This document shows, in pieces, positions 38,728 to 48,250 of a stretch of 64,000 nucleotides of DNA. The notes beneath the pieces are model-generated. The model saw nothing but the letters and a program-made list of their open reading frames with translations, was not told the origin of the DNA and did not search any database. The stretch is from Haloquadratum walsbyi J07HQW2. GTDB taxonomy: Archaea; Halobacteriota; Halobacteria; Halobacteriales; Haloferacaceae. The stretch spans positions 2,570,541 to 2,634,540 of the forward strand of contig NZ_KE356561.1 in assembly GCF_000415985.1 (NCBI RefSeq). Reading direction: 5' to 3'. Position 1 is the first letter of the stretch, and each line of letters starts with the position of its first letter. The translations under genes and the position numbers were made by a program.

Positions 38728-39870
38728 ATGACTAATACAGATCAAGATATGAATACGCATGATGAACCACTTTTTTTCCAGGTAATGCAGTATGCAAGCG
38801 GTGCGAACCGCGATGTTGTTGATATGGTTTCGGGTAATCCTGATTGGGAGCCGCCAGACGCACTTCGTGAGGGACTTCATGAGTATGCCGATTCAGACGC
38901 GGCTGATTTCCAGTATGCGCCAAGTGAGGGACTTACTGACCTTCGAGAACGAATCGGTGCTCGCCGTAACATCGATCCTGACAATATCATTATCACCCAC
39001 GGAGCTGGTGAGGCAAATTATCTTGCAATGGCTCGAGCAGTAGAACGCTCAGATGCTACTGCACCTGAGTTTCTGTTAACGGATCCGGTTTATCCATATT
39101 ATCCAGGGAGAGCAACGATGCTTGATGCGACAGCAACACATGTTCCTGTTCATGAGGATGGTCATCTTAATATCGATGCAATCCGAGATGCTGCATCACC
39201 CGATACTGCAGCAATTGTATTGAACACGCCAAATAACCCAACTGGTGCTGTTTATGATCTGACAACGCTCAGTGATGTGGCAGCTATCGCTGCTGACATT
39301 GATGCACTTGTCATTGTTGATGAGGTATATGATCATTTTGATTTCACCGGTGACTTTGAGAGTGCGCTCACGCTCTCATCGCATACCGACCAAATCATCG
39401 TTACCTCTGCGTTTTCAAAATCAATGGCAATCACGGGCTTTCGAGTCGGATATGCAGTCTTTCCCACAACGCTTGTTGATGCCGCACAGACCCGGCATAT
39501 GCTTGTCACCGTCTCCGGAAGCCGTCCGGCTCAGCGAGCTGTTGCTGATGCACTTGAAAAAACGCCTCCATCGTATTACGCGTCTGTCCGCGATACTATC
39601 CGCAAACGTATTGATGCATTCACCGATGCGCTTGAAACAGTTGGGGCTGCATACACAGAACCCGAAGGTGCATTCTATGTCATGGCACGATTTGAAGACT
39701 TCCCTGGCACGTTAAAGAACGTTGAGCACCTAATTGATAAAGCAGGTGTTGCGGGTATGCCCGGTGAGGCATTCGGCGATGCATATGATGATTGGATTCG
39801 ATTTTCATTGTGCACTGATCGGATTCCAACCGCTGGGGATCGACTCATTACATTCTTTCAGGATAATTGA
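38728..39870 (+). CDS. Class I/II aminotransferase
   Basis: PLP-dependent aminotransferase of fold type I, 380 residues. It has the substrate/cofactor region ITHGAGEANYLAMARAV, the LNTPNNPTGAVYD block, VIVDEVYDHFDF and the Schiff-base Lys in TSAFSKSMAITGFRVGY. The end has GEAFGDAYDDWIRFSLC with the carboxylate-binding Arg. This fits an aspartate or alanine aminotransferase subgroup; the amino donor cannot be fixed. The ATG at 38728 is preferred over 38674; both lie close to AT-rich promoter-like sequence. Confidence 0.88.
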   Translation: MTNTDQDMNTHDEPLFFQVMQYASGANRDVVDMVSGNPDWEPPDALREGLHEYADSDAADFQYAPSEGLTDLRERIGARRNIDPDNIIITHGAGEANYLAMARAVERSDATAPEFLLTDPVYPYYPGRATMLDATATHVPVHEDGHLNIDAIRDAASPDTAAIVLNTPNNPTGAVYDLTTLSDVAAIAADIDALVIVDEVYDHFDFTGDFESALTLSSHTDQIIVTSAFSKSMAITGFRVGYAVFPTTLVDAAQTRHMLVTVSGSRPAQRAVADALEKTPPSYYASVRDTIRKRIDAFTDALETVGAAYTEPEGAFYVMARFEDFPGTLKNVEHLIDKAGVAGMPGEAFGDAYDDWIRFSLCTDRIPTAGDRLITFFQDN

Positions 39871-39931
39871 ATGAGCAGTGTCTATACTCGATAGTTGACA
39901 CCCTGTTACGTCGACCGAGAAGTACACAAAC

Positions 39932-41197
39932 ATGGGTCTCGTCGCGTCTTATATGTCGAGTATCGACGTTGACGCAGTTGATGTAGTCGACGACGACGAC
40001 AGGACCGAGGCTGATAGCGATAGCGATACAGGTGGGTCGGATCATGACCACACAGTCGATGTTGAGACTGTTGATGATGCAACAACACTTCCGGACAGTG
40101 TCGACGACCCTGAGTATGTTCTCTATGGGGGCAAGGGTGGTGTCGGCAAAACAACGATGGCTGCAGCAACTGCAGTAGCCTCTGCAACCGCTGGAACCGA
40201 TACGCTTGTTGTCTCAACGGACCCGGCACACTCATTATCTGATACATTTGACACCGACGTCCCACCCGAACCTGCTCGGATTCGAGATGACATCCCACTG
40301 TATGCGGCTGAAATCGACCCAGATGCGGTCGCTGCTGGTCCATTCGCCGGTGACGTCGGTACCGATGTATCTGGCACTGGCAATATCGGTGGTGGTGGAA
40401 GCGCTTCACCAGAATCCGGATTTGATACTGGTCTTGGTGATGATATGGGCGCTGCGGCTGGAGCGCCGTTTGGTGATCTTGATGATATGGATGATATACT
40501 AGGTGGACTTATGGGTCCGGGTAGCGGTGCAGGGGCAATGCCTGGTGCAGATGAAGCCGCAGCGATGCAGCAGTTACTTGCATATCTCGATGACCCTCGC
40601 TTTGATCGAGTTATTGTCGATACCGCACCAACTGGACACACACTTCGATTACTTGAACTCCCGGAATTGATGGATACAATGCTCGGTCGCATTGCGTCGC
40701 TTCGACAGCAATTTTCAGGGATGATGGGGAGCGTCAAAGGGATGTTTGGATTTGGTGATGAACCTGATGCGCAAACAGAAATGGATTTAGATGAACTCCG
40801 TGAGCGTATTGAGCGACTTCGATCAGTCCTGCGAGACCCAACACGCACTGACTTTCGTGTTGTAATGATTCCCGAAGAAATGAGCGTTGTTGAGTCCGAA
40901 CGACTTATTGGTCGATTGGAGGGGTATGAGATTCCTGTTCAAACCCTTATTATCAATCGAGTGATGGAAGACCTCGTTGATGTCACTGAGGTGAATGCAG
41001 ATGTTGACTCAGAGTGGGTTGTCTCACCGAATCCAACAGACTGCGCGTTCTGTCAACGACGGTGGGATGTTCAACAGACAGCAATTCAACGCGCGACTGA
41101 TCTGTTTCGTGGACGGGATGTAAAACGGGTCCCATTACTTACCGAGGAAGTTCGTGGATGGAATGCCCTCCGTGTTGTCGCTGCTTGTCTCAATTAA
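39932..41197 (+). CDS. ArsA/Get3 family ATPase
   Basis: 421-residue P-loop ATPase of the deviant Walker A type, GGKGGVGKTT at 66-75, with switch I STDPAHSLSDTF and the A-loop/Walker B-like VIVDTAPTGHTLRLLELPE. A methionine/glycine-rich segment (ILGGLMGPGSGAGAMPG) lies in the middle, where Get3 proteins carry the client-binding helix region. DCAFCQRRWDVQ gives the CxxC used for zinc-bridged dimers. An acidic 60-residue N-terminal extension is halophile-specific. Role is probably tail-anchored protein targeting rather than arsenite export, since no arsB or arsD is near. A second ATG lies at 39953. Confidence 0.9.
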   Translation: MGLVASYMSSIDVDAVDVVDDDDRTEADSDSDTGGSDHDHTVDVETVDDATTLPDSVDDPEYVLYGGKGGVGKTTMAAATAVASATAGTDTLVVSTDPAHSLSDTFDTDVPPEPARIRDDIPLYAAEIDPDAVAAGPFAGDVGTDVSGTGNIGGGGSASPESGFDTGLGDDMGAAAGAPFGDLDDMDDILGGLMGPGSGAGAMPGADEAAAMQQLLAYLDDPRFDRVIVDTAPTGHTLRLLELPELMDTMLGRIASLRQQFSGMMGSVKGMFGFGDEPDAQTEMDLDELRERIERLRSVLRDPTRTDFRVVMIPEEMSVVESERLIGRLEGYEIPVQTLIINRVMEDLVDVTEVNADVDSEWVVSPNPTDCAFCQRRWDVQQTAIQRATDLFRGRDVKRVPLLTEEVRGWNALRVVAACLN

Positions 41198-41368
41198 TTT
41201 TTTATGATGACTTTGACGTTGCTCTATCGATCATACAAATAAAAATTCAAATGTACTCCAAATTGTCCCACGGTCTGTGTTTTTTAGATTGGGATTGAGC
41301 GTGAGTCTCATGCTCACTATAATGGGCAGTGATACGATACGAATCGATTGTATATCATAGATGTGCAC

Positions 41369-42226
41369 TCATAGCGAGCGAAGCTTCTGGTACAGTGCAT
41401 CCCGCCATGCTGACGGGACAAATCGTGCAAGCACACCAATTCGGGCTGTAGTTCCTGGTTGATAGCGTGCCTGCGGACTGGTTGATGATGCAGCATCAAG
41501 AATATCTTCAGCAACACGTTCGGCTGATACAGCACCGACTCCTCCACCGCCAACAATCTTAGTATCGGTAAGTAATTCATATAATGACTCATATGCGCCA
41601 GATCGATTGATTCCTGCAGTATCATCATCTGTCGCGTCTTCTGCTGTTTCATTTTGAATCTCACGAGCGGCTCGATCAGCGAATTCCGTTTCAACCGGTC
41701 CAGGTTCAATAATTACAACATCAATATCATACGGTGCAATCTCATTCCGAAGCGCATCGCTCATCGCCTCTAAGGCGGCTTTTGATCCAGCATAAACACC
41801 ACCGGTTGGGAATGAAATCTGTCCAGCAACACTGGAGACATTAACAATAGTGCCTGATTCACTTTCACGCATTTGTGGGAGTACTGCCCTCATGAGTCGA
41901 TGTGGTCCATACACGTTGACATCAAATTGCCGATGTACCTGTGATGTAGGAATATCTTCGATCGGACCAAACTGTCCAAATCCAGCGTTATTCACGAGAC
42001 ATGAGATAGACCCAGCCTCTTCTTCAATTCGATCAACCACACGGTCGATATCATCATCATCAGTGACATCAAGCGTTGCAATCTGACAGCCACGGTCGCC
42101 GAGTGTCTCAATATCAGTAGGATTCCGAGCTGTTGCATAGACACGCCAGTCCGCTTCAAGAAACATATTCGCTGCGGCTCGTCCGATTCCAGACGAACAC
42201 CCAGTAATAAGAACTGTCTGCTGCAT
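41369..42226 (-). CDS. Short-chain dehydrogenase/reductase
   Basis: NAD(P)-dependent oxidoreductase, 285 residues, classical SDR. The cofactor loop TGCSSGIG lies at 8-15, NNAG at 79-82, and the catalytic Ser near 131 and Y145-x3-K149 in VYAGSKAA are all present. Arg33 in ATARNP suggests NADP preference. The C-terminal extension (about 190-285) contains an acidic stretch and VGGGGVGAVSAERVAEDIL. Substrate unknown. It is the last gene on the minus strand before an apparent promoter gap. Confidence 0.9.
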   Translation of the reverse strand: MQQTVLITGCSSGIGRAAANMFLEADWRVYATARNPTDIETLGDRGCQIATLDVTDDDDIDRVVDRIEEEAGSISCLVNNAGFGQFGPIEDIPTSQVHRQFDVNVYGPHRLMRAVLPQMRESESGTIVNVSSVAGQISFPTGGVYAGSKAALEAMSDALRNEIAPYDIDVVIIEPGPVETEFADRAAREIQNETAEDATDDDTAGINRSGAYESLYELLTDTKIVGGGGVGAVSAERVAEDILDAASSTSPQARYQPGTTARIGVLARFVPSAWRDALYQKLRSL

Positions 42227-42300
42227 GTAGTTATATAACTATTCTAGGCAGTGTTAATTGTACGCGATTTGCCTGCAGATACCCCAACGATATTCTGCTT

Positions 42301-43155
42301 CTATGTCTCAGTGAACTCAGCGTAATCACGCTTAATTTCATCAGCGTATGCATCCGCTCGACGCGTTGGTTCAGGGAGTTTATATCCATCACAGAGTGCT
42401 TCAGTAATCTTGGCTGCTGTCGCAGCTGAAACACGGTGACCAGGACTAACATAAACTGGATTGATTATTTTTCGCGAGTCATATTGTCGTGTTTGAATTG
42501 CATGTCCGATTACAGTCTCTGTATCGGCATCTTCAACGCTTTCATCAGCATAGATAGGTGTCTGCCATCCTGCAGACCGTTGTTCTGTATCTGATGCTGG
42601 TGTGCCACAAAGGAGGCTTTTAGCAACGCCAATGCTCGGCATATCAAGCATTACTCCAATATGTGTTGCAAGTCCTGCCTGTCGGTAATGCATTCGACCG
42701 CTTCCATCAAACATGGCAATATCAGGCTTTTTTGATAGTTCTTCAAATGCAGCAAGAATTGGTCCTCCTTCACGAAAGGATAGCAATCCAGGAATGTATG
42801 GAATTGAGAGATCGGTTACCGCTGCAACGCGGTCAACAACCGTTGCTCCTCGAGTAAGAACGATCGCACTGATGACTTCTGAATGGTCTGTGCGAAGTGC
42901 CTGATCAATCCCAGCGACAAGTGGTAATGTCTCATCTGTTTGTTGAGTGGATACCTCATCAGCTGGTGATTCGGATTCGGTAGTTTTCTGTGTTGTATCT
43001 TCTGAGATCTCCGGTGATTCCCACCGGATCATCTTGGTATCGATAGACAATGCATCCTGCCAACATGCGATGTCAGCAATTCGTCGCTGCAGCTCTTTCA
43101 TCTCGTCATTACCCATTTGTGGGTCGGGAATGAGTGTTGAATCTGTTGGCCTCAT
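42301..43155 (-). CDS. nfi: Endonuclease V
   Basis: DNA repair nuclease cutting one base 3' of deoxyinosine. The 284-residue protein has the catalytic acids D84 in VAGIDQAL, E129 in LLSFREGGP and D150 in MFDGSGRMH, with the wedge motif IPYIPGLL and GLATHIGVMLDMPSIGVAKS. A 25-residue acidic insertion (SEDTTQKTTESESPADEVST) separates the N-terminal helices from the core. The rhomboid gene follows 23 bp before... upstream on the same strand, so the two are likely cotranscribed (rhomboid first). Confidence 0.93.
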   Translation of the reverse strand: MRPTDSTLIPDPQMGNDEMKELQRRIADIACWQDALSIDTKMIRWESPEISEDTTQKTTESESPADEVSTQQTDETLPLVAGIDQALRTDHSEVISAIVLTRGATVVDRVAAVTDLSIPYIPGLLSFREGGPILAAFEELSKKPDIAMFDGSGRMHYRQAGLATHIGVMLDMPSIGVAKSLLCGTPASDTEQRSAGWQTPIYADESVEDADTETVIGHAIQTRQYDSRKIINPVYVSPGHRVSAATAAKITEALCDGYKLPEPTRRADAYADEIKRDYAEFTET

Positions 43156-43178
43156 ACTAAATCACAGTAATTACACGA

Positions 43179-44120
43179 TCAGAATCGCCGACCAGGACCG
43201 CCACCACGACCGCCGCGACCGCCAAGTTGTAATGAATTTGGAACACCAACGCGGTCACGAATATGAACCCCATATGCCAGTCCAATCAGGAGCCCAGCAA
43301 GGTGTGCCAGGTGAGCAACATTTCCACCAACAATCCCGCCACCTGCAGCACCGAATCCAGCCACAATACTGAACGCTGCAAACCCGAAGGTTAGAACCCA
43401 CAGTGGCATTGGAATGATGAAATACAAATATACCTTTAGTTTCGGATTTAATACTGTCAACACTCCGAGAACGCCCATAATCGCTCCTGAGGCACCAACC
43501 ACACCGGCACCTGTTGGACCTATCGTGAGAAGTGTTGACCCAATCTGTGCAAGTCCTGCGATAATCCCAGCACCAATAAACAGTGCAGTGAATCGTTTCG
43601 TATCAATATATCGCTCAACAACTGGACCGAAGAAGTATAATGCAATACTGTTGAACACGATATGTCCAAACCCGCCATGGGCGAAGATTGAGGTGAACCA
43701 TGTCCAAACGTATCCAACATGGTCCGGGGAGAGCACAAAGATAGCCTCCCACAGTGAACTACCAGGGGCAATATTTCCGCCAACAACTGCTCCCAGTAAT
43801 GGAAAAATGAAGAACTGAAGTCCAAATGTGATCCACATCAATCCAAGGAACACATAGCTCATATTCTTACGGAAGTACCCGAGCGGACCACCAATATCAT
43901 CGAGTTTGCTGAGTACTTTGTTTGAGGCTGATTGTCCACCGGGATTGTTTACTGAATCATCGAATCCGCTATCGAAGACGCCAGCAGGATCATCCCAGCC
44001 GCCGAGCCCTGGACAGTCATGATTTTCAGGTAGCCGATGTTCCGCACAAAACGTGCTCCCGCATCGTTGGCACTGATACGGGAGGTTCTCGTGCTTCCCG
44101 CAATCATCGCAGGTAGCCAT
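43179..44120 (-). CDS. AN1 zinc finger-rhomboid protease fusion
   Basis: 313-residue intramembrane serine protease with a cytoplasmic AN1-type zinc finger. Residues 4-36 give the full AN1 pattern C4-x2-C7-x9-C17-x2-C20-x4-C25-x2-H28-x5-H34-x-C36. The rhomboid core has six or more helices, with GHIVFNSIALYFFGP, the catalytic Ser in GASGAIMGV and the His in NVAHLAHLAGLLIG. The tail is Gly/Arg-rich (GGRGGRGGGPGRRF), possibly nucleic-acid or protein binding. The ATG at 44120 (MATCDDC) fits better than 44126. Substrates unknown. Confidence 0.92.
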   Translation of the reverse strand: MATCDDCGKHENLPYQCQRCGSTFCAEHRLPENHDCPGLGGWDDPAGVFDSGFDDSVNNPGGQSASNKVLSKLDDIGGPLGYFRKNMSYVFLGLMWITFGLQFFIFPLLGAVVGGNIAPGSSLWEAIFVLSPDHVGYVWTWFTSIFAHGGFGHIVFNSIALYFFGPVVERYIDTKRFTALFIGAGIIAGLAQIGSTLLTIGPTGAGVVGASGAIMGVLGVLTVLNPKLKVYLYFIIPMPLWVLTFGFAAFSIVAGFGAAGGGIVGGNVAHLAHLAGLLIGLAYGVHIRDRVGVPNSLQLGGRGGRGGGPGRRF

Positions 44121-44299
44121 TATCAATACTACTTGCGGCGGAATTAAAAGCAGTTCCCTTGGATCTATTGCGACCAGATATTAGACGGGTATCTCATGAT
44201 CTGACGGCTATGCTCAGGTGCACATTCGTCGTGTCACTGCATCAAATAATACCTGATCCACTCAAGCGACTATGTGATTGATCTGATTGAGTAATACAA

Positions 44300-44452
44300 T
44301 TATTGAGTTGACGTTTCTAACCCAGATGTATGATTATCTGTATCTTTGCTGGCATCTGAATCAGTATCTATTAGCTTTGAATTTTGGTAGTCTCCAGGAA
44401 TAACGGTGGGATGCGCAACGCCGAATTCGGGCTTCTCAACATTCATTATCAT
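44300..44452 (-). CDS. Small hypothetical protein (50 residues)
   Basis: Short minus-strand frame starting MIMNVEKPEFGVAHPTVIPG and ending in an acidic Asp/Ser/Thr tail with a clean stop. The order of a compact ordered head followed by a halophilic acidic tail, and codon use like the neighbours (GAT, GAA), support coding. Two starts are possible (44452 or 44446). It lies between ppa and the rhomboid gene. No homologue is recognised; the alternative is a chance frame in a 440-bp spacer. Confidence 0.42.
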   Translation of the reverse strand: MIMNVEKPEFGVAHPTVIPGDYQNSKLIDTDSDASKDTDNHTSGLETSTQ

Positions 44453-44567
44453 ACATTACTTACTCAGTAGTCAAAAGATTACCCATGCGCATATTGCATA
44501 TTGACTCCACCACATATTACTCACATGTCTATCCGACGTTGTGTACGTATCTGTCGCCTATTATCAA

Positions 44568-45101
44568 TTAAATGACTTGCTCCTCATACAGCTCCATTGC
44601 GTGTTCAATCGCATTCTTCGCTGCATCAGCATCTTCCCACCCAAGTGTCTCAGTCTGCTTATTCGATTCAAGATTCTTATATGTCTCAAAGAATTCAGCA
44701 ATTTCAGCCGTTGTCTGATCGGTAAGGTCGTCAAGATCCTCAACATGATCATATCGAGGATCCTCAGTTGGGACTGCAATGACTTTATCATCCTTCTCAC
44801 CATCGTCATCCATCCGCATCAGCGCCACTGGGCGTGCTTCAATAACACATCCAGGGAATGTTTGATCCTCAACGAGCACCATAATGTCGAAGGGATCATT
44901 ATCATCATAGTATGTTTGTGGAAGGAACCCATAGTCCGAGGGGTAGTGCACATTTGAATGTAATACACGATCGAGCACAACGCCTGGGACATCTTTATCA
45001 TATTCGTACTTATTTCGTTCACCTTTCAAACATTCAACAACAGCATGAACAACGTTGGGAGCATCCGGTCCTGTTTCCAGATCTGTCCAAAGATTCGACA
45101 T
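44568..45101 (-). CDS. ppa: Inorganic pyrophosphatase, family I
   Basis: Hydrolyses pyrophosphate released in biosynthesis. The 177-residue protein shows the active-site pattern DNDPFDIMVLVE (the family D-x-D-P-x-D), with FLPQTYYDD before it and the later DDKVIAVPTEDPRYD and EIAEFFETYKNLE blocks. All catalytic aspartates appear present. Length is normal for the family. Single-gene unit, divergent from the PadR gene. Confidence 0.96.
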   Translation of the reverse strand: MSNLWTDLETGPDAPNVVHAVVECLKGERNKYEYDKDVPGVVLDRVLHSNVHYPSDYGFLPQTYYDDNDPFDIMVLVEDQTFPGCVIEARPVALMRMDDDGEKDDKVIAVPTEDPRYDHVEDLDDLTDQTTAEIAEFFETYKNLESNKQTETLGWEDADAAKNAIEHAMELYEEQVI

Positions 45102-45244
45102 ACAAGTGACCTTATTGATTAGACAAAAAATCCTTTCGCATCCGCTCTGAAGACTGTTTTGACATACTCCGCAATTAATGGATATGTTTTCTGATAGTAC
45201 GAATGTATAAAAGATTAAATACTTACACTACTTCATCTATTTGT

Positions 45245-45604
45245 ATGTCAGAGGCACAATCAATCACAGATATCTCTTCATCTGTACGTGAGCTTACGGC
45301 TTTTCAACAAAACATCTTGGTTATTCTTTCAGAAGAACCAATGTATGGGCTTGCAATAAAACGAGATCTTGAGTCATATTATGGGACTGAAGTAAATCAT
45401 GGACGACTATATCCTAATCTTGATGATCTTGTTGAGTCTGGTCTCGTCACAAAGAGCGAACTTGACAAACGGACAAATCAGTATGAACTCACAGATGACG
45501 GATATGACGCTGTTCTTGACCGTCTTGGATGGATCTTCTCGAAGTTCGTTACGGATGAATCTCGGGCAAATCGACTTCTCGATCTCGTCGAAGAAGAACT
45601 GTAA
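45245..45604 (+). CDS. PadR family transcriptional regulator
   Basis: 119-residue winged-helix regulator. The PadR core LTAFQQNILVILSEEPMYGL and the recognition segment EVNHGRLYPNLDDLVESGLV are clear, then the wing NQYELTDDGYDAVLDRLGW. The C-terminal part is one short helix, so it belongs to the compact group. The start at 45245 (MSEAQSITD) follows an AT-rich, promoter-like stretch. Neighbours are ppa (divergent) and the RNase HI pair (convergent); its target is unknown and autoregulation is the default guess. Confidence 0.9.
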   Translation: MSEAQSITDISSSVRELTAFQQNILVILSEEPMYGLAIKRDLESYYGTEVNHGRLYPNLDDLVESGLVTKSELDKRTNQYELTDDGYDAVLDRLGWIFSKFVTDESRANRLLDLVEEEL

Positions 45605-45648
45605 GTCTGTACAACAGGCTAAAATAATCACTGGTAGGCTTCGGGCAC

Positions 45649-46260
45649 CTACCCCTCAATAGTGTCGAGCAGTTTGATACTTTTAGACACAATTGCTTCT
45701 TCTTGTTCTGAGGGCCACGCATTTCGGGTGTAGTACTCGTTGATAAACTCTTTGCGTTCATCCTTGGTTGCCTCAGTGACAGTCTTCAGATAGTAATTTC
45801 CCATGAAATCAGCAAATGCTCTGATATTCTTTGCATGTGCTTCCCCGTGTTCTTGCCGAATCGTATCGATGATTGTTTTATTAGTCGTTTCTACGTCCTC
45901 CCAATCTGCTTCGACAGCTGGTCCTGATAGTGATACCTCAACCGCTCGATTGGTGTCATCAATTTGATTAAATTGTGCAATGCCATCTGTGAGCCAGGAC
46001 TGCGGGTATAATACCAGTGTATCATCCGCATCGCGGATTCGCGCGGTGTATCCGTATTCATCAAGCAGCGACTGTCGCTGATCACGATATACGGTTATCT
46101 CAGCATCGACTGTTGCATTAACACAGAGGCGTGTGAGCCTTTCGGCCTCGTCAATAACGGACTGTGGGAGTGATTTTTCGGCTCCATCGCTCATACCTTC
46201 ATCTACAGTTTCTACATCGTCTTTCTGCTTAGTTTCACTCTTATGCTCGTGATTATCCAT
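45649..46260 (-). CDS. RNase HI-linked haloarchaeal protein
   Basis: 203 residues, function unknown. It belongs to a haloarchaeal family that follows rnhA and is often just called rnhA operon protein. The N-terminal 30 residues are acidic and disordered. The ordered part has ITVYRDQRQSLLDEYGYTAR, LVLYPQSWLTDGIAQF and a C-terminal helical part (ADFMGNYYLKTVTEA, EFINEYYTRNAWPS). No catalytic motif is recognised. The ATG at 46260 overlaps the rnhA stop by 8 bp (ATGGATAA), so its translation is tied to RNase HI. Confidence 0.85.
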   Translation of the reverse strand: MDNHEHKSETKQKDDVETVDEGMSDGAEKSLPQSVIDEAERLTRLCVNATVDAEITVYRDQRQSLLDEYGYTARIRDADDTLVLYPQSWLTDGIAQFNQIDDTNRAVEVSLSGPAVEADWEDVETTNKTIIDTIRQEHGEAHAKNIRAFADFMGNYYLKTVTEATKDERKEFINEYYTRNAWPSEQEEAIVSKSIKLLDTIEG

Positions 46261-46849
46261 GGTCAAACGCCTCATTTGCGAGTTTATCAGCACGACTGTT
46301 CACGTCTCGCGGAACGTGTTCGATACTCCAGCGGTCGAATGTTTGTAATAATTCACGAACACGCACGCGGCACTCGCGTAGCGTCGGCTCGTTTGTGTCG
46401 TATTCACCAGTCACCTGACGAATGATTAACTGCGAATCTCCGCGGATATCAATTTCGTCGAGTCCATACTCACGAGCCATCTCAACTGCATGTTCTAGTG
46501 CAGCATACTCCGCTTGGTTGTTGGTCGCTTCATCAATCTGCTCATTCCCGTCAGCAATAATACCTTCACTCGTCACAAGAACCCACCCAATTGCTGCAGG
46601 TCCTGGATTCCCCCGACATGCTCCATCAAAATAAACATGTGCTCGACCACCACTGTCAGCTCGAAGCAACCCAAGTAGATCATCAGGACGCGATCCCTGC
46701 ACGACAACCGTTTCATCGTAGGCAACAGCTGTCGCCGCACCACGCTCAGCGCGCCAGCGTTCATATTCAGTATTCCCAGCCGTGATTGTGATGTCTGCCT
46801 CGATAAGTCGTTCACGAGCTACATCCGGATCACAGTCCACACTCGGCAT
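46253..46849 (-). CDS. rnhA: Ribonuclease HI
   Basis: Degrades the RNA strand of RNA-DNA hybrids. The 198-residue protein has the four catalytic acids D75 (YFDGACRGNPGP), E114 (NNQAEYAAL), D138 (IRGDSQLI) and D188 (NSRADKLA), and lacks the basic protrusion, like other archaeal enzymes. Residues 1-68 form the haloarchaeal N-terminal extension of unknown role. The ATG at 46849 is chosen over a longer frame from 46909. It is divergent from a TFB gene and cotranscribed with the overlapping downstream gene. Confidence 0.95.
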   Translation of the reverse strand: MPSVDCDPDVARERLIEADITITAGNTEYERWRAERGAATAVAYDETVVVQGSRPDDLLGLLRADSGGRAHVYFDGACRGNPGPAAIGWVLVTSEGIIADGNEQIDEATNNQAEYAALEHAVEMAREYGLDEIDIRGDSQLIIRQVTGEYDTNEPTLRECRVRVRELLQTFDRWSIEHVPRDVNSRADKLANEAFDHG

Positions 46850-47064
46850 AACTATATTATTTTGACCGCAGAAAAGAACCGTTCGGTCTAAGCATCTCAT
46901 AATCATCATACAGCTGTGAGTATCTGATGCATCAACTATCTCTACGTGCCCTTGTTCATCCTCTCAGTGTTGAGTGTAAGTCGATTGATACACATCAGCA
47001 TATATGCATGCGTCCGTTCCTGCCGAGGATTTAAGTAATTCAAGATAGCGAATATAAAAATGCG

Positions 47065-48054
47065 ATGACACGGTCCACCCGCCAGCGGGAACGAGATAGT
47101 GAACGAACGCGATGGCAGGGCGAACAAAAAGAGGATACTGAGACGGACGCAGCCGTTGACGATATTGATCTTGATGACGTTGATGATAAAGATCTCGTCC
47201 GTACAGGGGATGGGGAAATTATACATGAACCAACGGGTATTGTAGTTGAAGAAGAACAGATTGATCGGGGTCCCGAGTGGCGGGCATTCAATCACTCTGA
47301 ACGACAGTCAAAGTCTCGCGTCGGTGCACCGACGACAAAGACAATGCATGATAAGGGATTGACAACAACAATCGACTGGAAAGATAAAGACGCATATGGT
47401 CGATCACTCTCATCTGAAAAGCGCTCACAGATGCACCGATTACGTAAGTGGCAAGAACGTATTCGGACAAAAGATGCGGGTGAACGTAATCTTCAGTTTG
47501 CCCTTTCGGAGGTCGACCGAATGGCATCTGCACTTGGTGTTCCACGGTCGGTTCGTGAGGTTGCATCTGTGATTTATCGGCGAGCACTCAGTGAGGATTT
47601 AATCCGAGGACGTTCAATCGAGGGCGTTTCCACCTCCGCGCTGTATGCTGCTTGTCGAAAAGAAGGGATTCCGCGATCACTTGAAGAAATCTCAGAGGTA
47701 TCGCGTGTTGAGCGCAAAGAAATTGGACGGACATACCGGTATATTTCTCAAGAGCTTGGTCTTGAGATGAGACCAGTTGATCCAAAAAAGTATGTTCCGC
47801 GATTCTGCTCGGAACTCGACCTCTCAAAGGAGGTTCAATCGAAGGCAGATGAAATCATTGAAACAACAGCCGAGCAGGGTCTTCTTTCAGGCAAGTCACC
47901 AACAGGCTATGCCGCAGCGGCTATTTATTCGGCTTCGTTACTCTGCAATGAGAAAAAAACACAGCGAGAAGTTGCTGACGTTGCTCAGGTAACTGAAGTA
48001 ACAATTCGTAATCGATATCAAGAGCAGATCGAAGCAATGGGAATTCCAACCTAA
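47065..48054 (+). CDS. tfb: Transcription initiation factor TFB without zinc-ribbon cysteines
   Basis: TFIIB-like general factor recruiting RNA polymerase to TBP-bound promoters. The 329-residue protein has an intact B-reader/linker region ([34 protein letters not shown]) and two cyclin-like repeats (about 135-230 and 230-325), ending with the recognition helix [15 protein letters not shown]. At residues 32-62, where the C4 zinc ribbon belongs, there is no cysteine: the segment reads [20 protein letters not shown]. The alignment is otherwise gap-free, so the ribbon fold may persist without zinc. One of several TFB paralogues normally found in haloarchaea. ATTTAAG near 47028 is a possible TATA element. 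Confidence 0.93.
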   Translation: MTRSTRQRERDSERTRWQGEQKEDTETDAAVDDIDLDDVDDKDLVRTGDGEIIHEPTGIVVEEEQIDRGPEWRAFNHSERQSKSRVGAPTTKTMHDKGLTTTIDWKDKDAYGRSLSSEKRSQMHRLRKWQERIRTKDAGERNLQFALSEVDRMASALGVPRSVREVASVIYRRALSEDLIRGRSIEGVSTSALYAACRKEGIPRSLEEISEVSRVERKEIGRTYRYISQELGLEMRPVDPKKYVPRFCSELDLSKEVQSKADEIIETTAEQGLLSGKSPTGYAAAAIYSASLLCNEKKTQREVADVAQVTEVTIRNRYQEQIEAMGIPT

Positions 48055-48250
48055 CATTCGTACTTCAGCAGCTATTTATACTGTATTTTATTTCAAGGAA
48101 CGAACGACAACGAGCCGTGAGTGAGTAGGTCAGGATAGTTCACTTCGATAAGTCAGCATTTCAGTGATCTCATACTCCGATTTGTAGTCAGATCTAAGAT
48201 CGTAGCCGGACCGTTCATATTGTCTGCTGTCTATTATAGTTTAAATACTG

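Noticed and set aside
40123..40848. 241-residue minus-strand frame inside the ArsA-like gene
   Set aside because: Ser/Pro/Arg-rich antisense frame with no recognisable motif; the plus strand encodes a clear P-loop ATPase.
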